Source of the DNA: Cryptomeria japonica
Lineage: Eukaryota > Streptophyta > Pinopsida > Cupressales > Cupressaceae
Assembly (NCBI RefSeq): GCF_030272615.1
Contig: NC_081405.1
Location: 472,492,008-472,552,007 of the forward strand
Direction: 5' to 3'
DNA length: 60,000 nt
Part shown: positions 56,940 to 60,000 of the stretch, piece by piece
How the letters are laid out: each line of letters opens with the position of its first letter
How positions within the stretch are numbered: position 1 is the stretch's first letter
The notes under the pieces: generated by a model
What the model was told of the DNA's origin: nothing
Seen by the model: the letters and a program-made list of their open reading frames with translations, nothing else
The model's database searches: none
Made by a program: the position numbers and the translations under genes

Positions 56940-59900
56940 TTAGTTACCATTCGGTGGTGGCAATTGGTCAAAAATGGATTTGTACTTTGTCCGTGCTTTG
57001 GTGAGAGCGACTGAGAGTGCATCCTTTACACTATCCATTAAATAATTATGGGCTTCAATGTCAGCCAATAATGATATTAAGCCATCTAAAGTGCTTCCCT
57101 CTTGTGTAGTAGATAGGTATGTGGCTCGGTTGATCTGTTCTTGGATGGAAAGATGAGGAAGGAATAATGTCTGAAGTGTCATTATGTCCATCCTAATCTT
57201 GTGTTCTTCATTTCTTAGGTCCAATTGTTGAGCCATGAGCTGTTGAAGCTTTGTATAAAAATTTTGAACTGAATTTGGCTCTGTGGTCAACTTATTTGAG
57301 AGATCGGTGATCTCTTTCTCAATTGCTTCTGTTTTATTTTTGATGTCTTTAATGAATAAAGAAAATGTACAGAGTTTCTAAAATAAATAATGAATGTGCT
57401 TGAGTTGAGGAGTCAACTCAACAATAAATTTGACAAGTTTAACTTTGCCAATAGCTATAGCTTTCTGTACCTCTTCTATCATTTTTGCAGTGAGCTCTTT
57501 GTCTTTTAGCTTGCTTAAATATTCTGATGCATCTACTCCAGATGTCTCTATCTTTGTTAGGAGTTCATCCAGTTGAATGTGGATGGCTGCATCTATTGAC
57601 ACTGTAGCTTCAAGTAGCATATCTATTAAGAGTGCTTTCACCTTCTAAAGTACATTATTTTTCTTTTGAATCGCCATTTGCTTCTCTTGTTCGGCCTTTT
57701 CTTTGCATAGTTCACCGAAATCAATAAGTGCTTTCCCCTTTAATTTTGATATGTCTACATTGGGTAACACTATTGGTTTTGACAAATCAACTTTGAAACT
57801 ATGCTTTTTCAGCTTCTTTTCTTTACCTTTCACCGATGGAACTAAGACAATGGCTTGTGAGGCTTGATGACCCTCGGTAGGTTGCTTGGTAGAGGCAACA
57901 CTTTGGTCAGTTTCTTTAGCCTCTGTAGTGTCCTTTGGTGTCTCGATACTCGGTGTCTCAGTTGCAACATTTTCAGTGCTAGAAGGTGCCTGAGACGTCT
58001 ATTCTTGAGTAGTACCTTCTCCTACTATAGACTTGTGACCTTCGGTGCCTTGATCCATATTCTGAGGGGTTTCGGTTGAGACAGGTTGATTGACTGGTGG
58101 ATAAGGCTGAACTTGTTCCAAGACTGATTCATTGGATACAAGTTTTGCATATGCATTGCCTTCTATCATTTCCTGTTTCGGTGCCTTTGTATCCATGATA
58201 TCTTCATCTATTTGAATGGTGTCAAGAGGGTCTTTCTCGGTAACATCAGGATCTTGCTCGGTGACATCAACAATTTCAACTATAGCTTGCTCACCGGCAT
58301 CCTTGATTTTAAATATTTCCTGCCACTTTTCTTTTGTCTCATGTTCCACTTCAATATACAGCCCATTCATCAGTTTTAAGGCTCTTTGTTTGATGAGAAA
58401 CTTTGAGTTGTAGGTTGTCAGATGTTCCTTTATTTCAGCTATTGACATGTCAGGAAAGAGATGTACCATACTTCTTTCTCTGATCTGTTTCTCTGAGTCC
58501 ATTGCATACTTCCACCTATTGTCAATATGTAAATATAATTCATTTGGAAGTGACTTAGATAGTTCCAATGGAGCCAACTGGAATTTTAGAAGTGTGTAGA
58601 TGACAGCTTCTTCAATTTGTCTCTTTTCATCATTATTTCTGGTTTCATACTTGACATATCTGAATCCTCCAAATCCACCATATTCTTTCAAATTAGCACA
58701 AAAATTTTCAACACTATGTACATTTACCTTCTTGCTCTTGAAAATCTAAAATTTGCTTGCATCCTCAGATTCGGTGTCGCTAGACTCTTTTGCCAAAATG
58801 AGTTTTCGAGTAGTTTTGTTGTAAGTTTTTGTTACCTTAGGAATAGTAACACTGTTTGCTTTCTTACTCGGTGAAGCTGCAGATGCTCTAGTGTTAGGTC
58901 GCTTTGTTGGTGGAATCGGTGAGGCCTTTGATGTATCATGTTTCTTTCTTTTCAACACTTTTCCCTTAGGCAATTCAGTGCTCAATGTTATAGCTACCTC
59001 TTGGTCTTCAGATTCCTCTTCGGTAATGGCTAAAGTGGCTTTGACAAGTGTGGAGGAAGAATCTTCTTTGAATTTCTCCGATAATTCCTTTATCATCTTT
59101 GTTGCCTTTCTTGTAGCTTTGGGTACTACAATGCTCATCTTTACTTTTTCCTTCACTTCTTCATAGGTTCCATACCACAGCTCGGTAGCATGTCTTGGCA
59201 ATATGAGAAATGCATCAATTTGCTGTTGTGTGATGTCAAAATCAATCTCGTATCCCATAGGTGACAAAGATTGAGTTCTCTGTTCCACAACATTCACATA
59301 ACAGTAATCAGTGTCTACTTCAAAACATATGTCATTTTTGTATTTCTCCACTAGCTGGGGTGGAATTCTATACTCATTATGCATTTTCTCTTGAAATTTA
59401 CTGAAGTAATCATCCATAATATCATTGAAATTATCTCCTAGCTTATTAATGAAGTCATTTATCTGATAGGTGATTGGTCAGTGTAGTTCCCAAACAACTT
59501 TACCTACTAATGGAAATAATTTTTCAAAATAGAAAAACATGCATACAAGTAGTGATCCAAACTTTAGTGTATTAGCCGAGTTGTTCTTCTTCAGCTTCCT
59601 GATGGTGTTCAGATTCTCAAATAGGTTTTTCAGCAACACCTCACAAAGATCAATTTTCATTCCCTTTTTTACAATTTTATATGCTAGGTCTACTGCTACA
59701 CAAGGTACACTGTTTTCCCTTGCCTATTGGAAGAAACAGTAACCTATTACTCTAATGGCAAATTTTAGTTCTGCATCAGTGACATTGTTCAATTTCAGTC
59801 CTCTACAATCTGATTCCACTCTGGTTAAACTGGTCAATTCCTTCTGTGATATCATCTTTTGAGCTCGGGCATGATCATAAATAGGGTAAATGGTAATCAG

Positions 59901-60000
59901 ATGAATGATTTCCTTGGTAATCTTAAATGGTTGCACCTCTAACCACATGAAATCATCATGAACTCTTCTCAGAACAAACTTGACCCACTAGGGTTTGAAC
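56940..60000 (-). pseudogene. Element D long ORF of unknown function, more than 1,000 codons, partial
   Basis: One frame from the window edge (60000) down to a TAA at 56940-56942, with seven premature stops (59988, 59724, 59478, 58746, 57999, 57645, 57378) and no frameshift. It lies in sense with the LTR, just before the 3' UTR. No RT, integrase or gag motif. The order is a folded-looking part (59100-60000), a basic Ser/Thr/Pro-rich linker (SPIPPTKRPNTRASAAS, 58800-58920), a second folded-looking part (58350-58740), an acidic Thr/Pro/Gln-rich stretch (57850-58300), a Lys-rich part and a helical C-terminus (56940-57640). The position is that of env-like or extra ORFs in some Copia elements (Sirevirus type). 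I do not recognise the family. Confidence 0.72.

Larger units (their letters stand above)
55392..60000 (-). mobile_element. Element D: Copia-like LTR element, 3' part only
   Basis: 3' LTR, polypurine tract and a long unknown ORF. Inserted near the N-terminus of gag in Gypsy C. The 5' LTR and any gag-pol lie beyond 60000, so it cannot be said whether D is autonomous. Confidence 0.75.

Noticed and set aside
1-60000. Bacterial-type features: operons, ribosome binding sites, CRISPR arrays, tRNA or rRNA genes
   Set aside because: The window is plant nuclear repeat DNA; none of these could be seen. The tRNA-like strings TGGTATCAGAGC are primer-binding sites.

Overview
This window is repetitive plant nuclear DNA made almost entirely of decayed, nested retrotransposons. 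I see no intact host gene, tRNA, rRNA or CRISPR array. The base composition is AT-rich. The content (plant L1-type LINEs with an RNase H tail, Ty1/Copia and Ty3/Gypsy elements with initiator-Met-tRNA primer sites, plant mobile domain ORFs) points to a seed plant with a large genome. A gymnosperm is plausible, but that is a guess.

Layout. (1) 1-6480: a LINE on the minus strand with a DUF4283-like ORF1 and an ORF2 carrying endonuclease, RT, zf-RVT and RNase H. (2) 7640-9340: a second, 5'-truncated LINE. (3) 10335-12310: a 213-bp tandem duplication, an unrecognised minus-strand ORF and a palindrome-rich repeat zone. (4) 12499-27227: Gypsy element A (minus strand), split by a complete Copia element E (16209-23296, target duplication TATTA) and by a complete non-autonomous LTR element (23982-26954, target duplication ATATC). 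The reading frame of A resumes across both insertions. (5) 27228-31670: a Copia-type LTR fragment, then a roughly 3.3-kb LTR plus primer-binding site, flanked by near-identical 192-bp direct repeats. (6) 31671-42131: Gypsy element B (minus strand). Between its integrase and its 3' LTR it carries, in antisense, a plant mobile domain (PMD) gene. (7) 42132-55391: Gypsy element C, of the same type and also with an antisense PMD gene. It appears to be nested inside the spacer of B. (8) 55397-60000: an LTR and more than 1,000 codons of an unrecognised sense-strand ORF from another Copia-like element (D), which cuts the gag of C and runs off the window.

The most interesting system is the repeated architecture of B and C. 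Both are gag-pol elements (order RT, RNase H, second RNase H, integrase) with a PMD gene on the opposite strand at the same place. In both, the PMD gene is preceded by a leader made of about eight degenerate short motifs; the motifs differ between the two copies while the PMD core is conserved. Other notable points are the second RNase H lying upstream of RT in A, a LARD/TRIM-like element with a GC-rich 35-37 bp minisatellite, and the long ORF of D, which is broken only by in-frame stops, six of the seven being TAG.

All coding regions carry stops, frameshifts or lost catalytic residues, so nothing here looks autonomous today. Element boundaries with visible target duplications are firm. Those of A, B, C and the 3.3-kb LTR are approximate.
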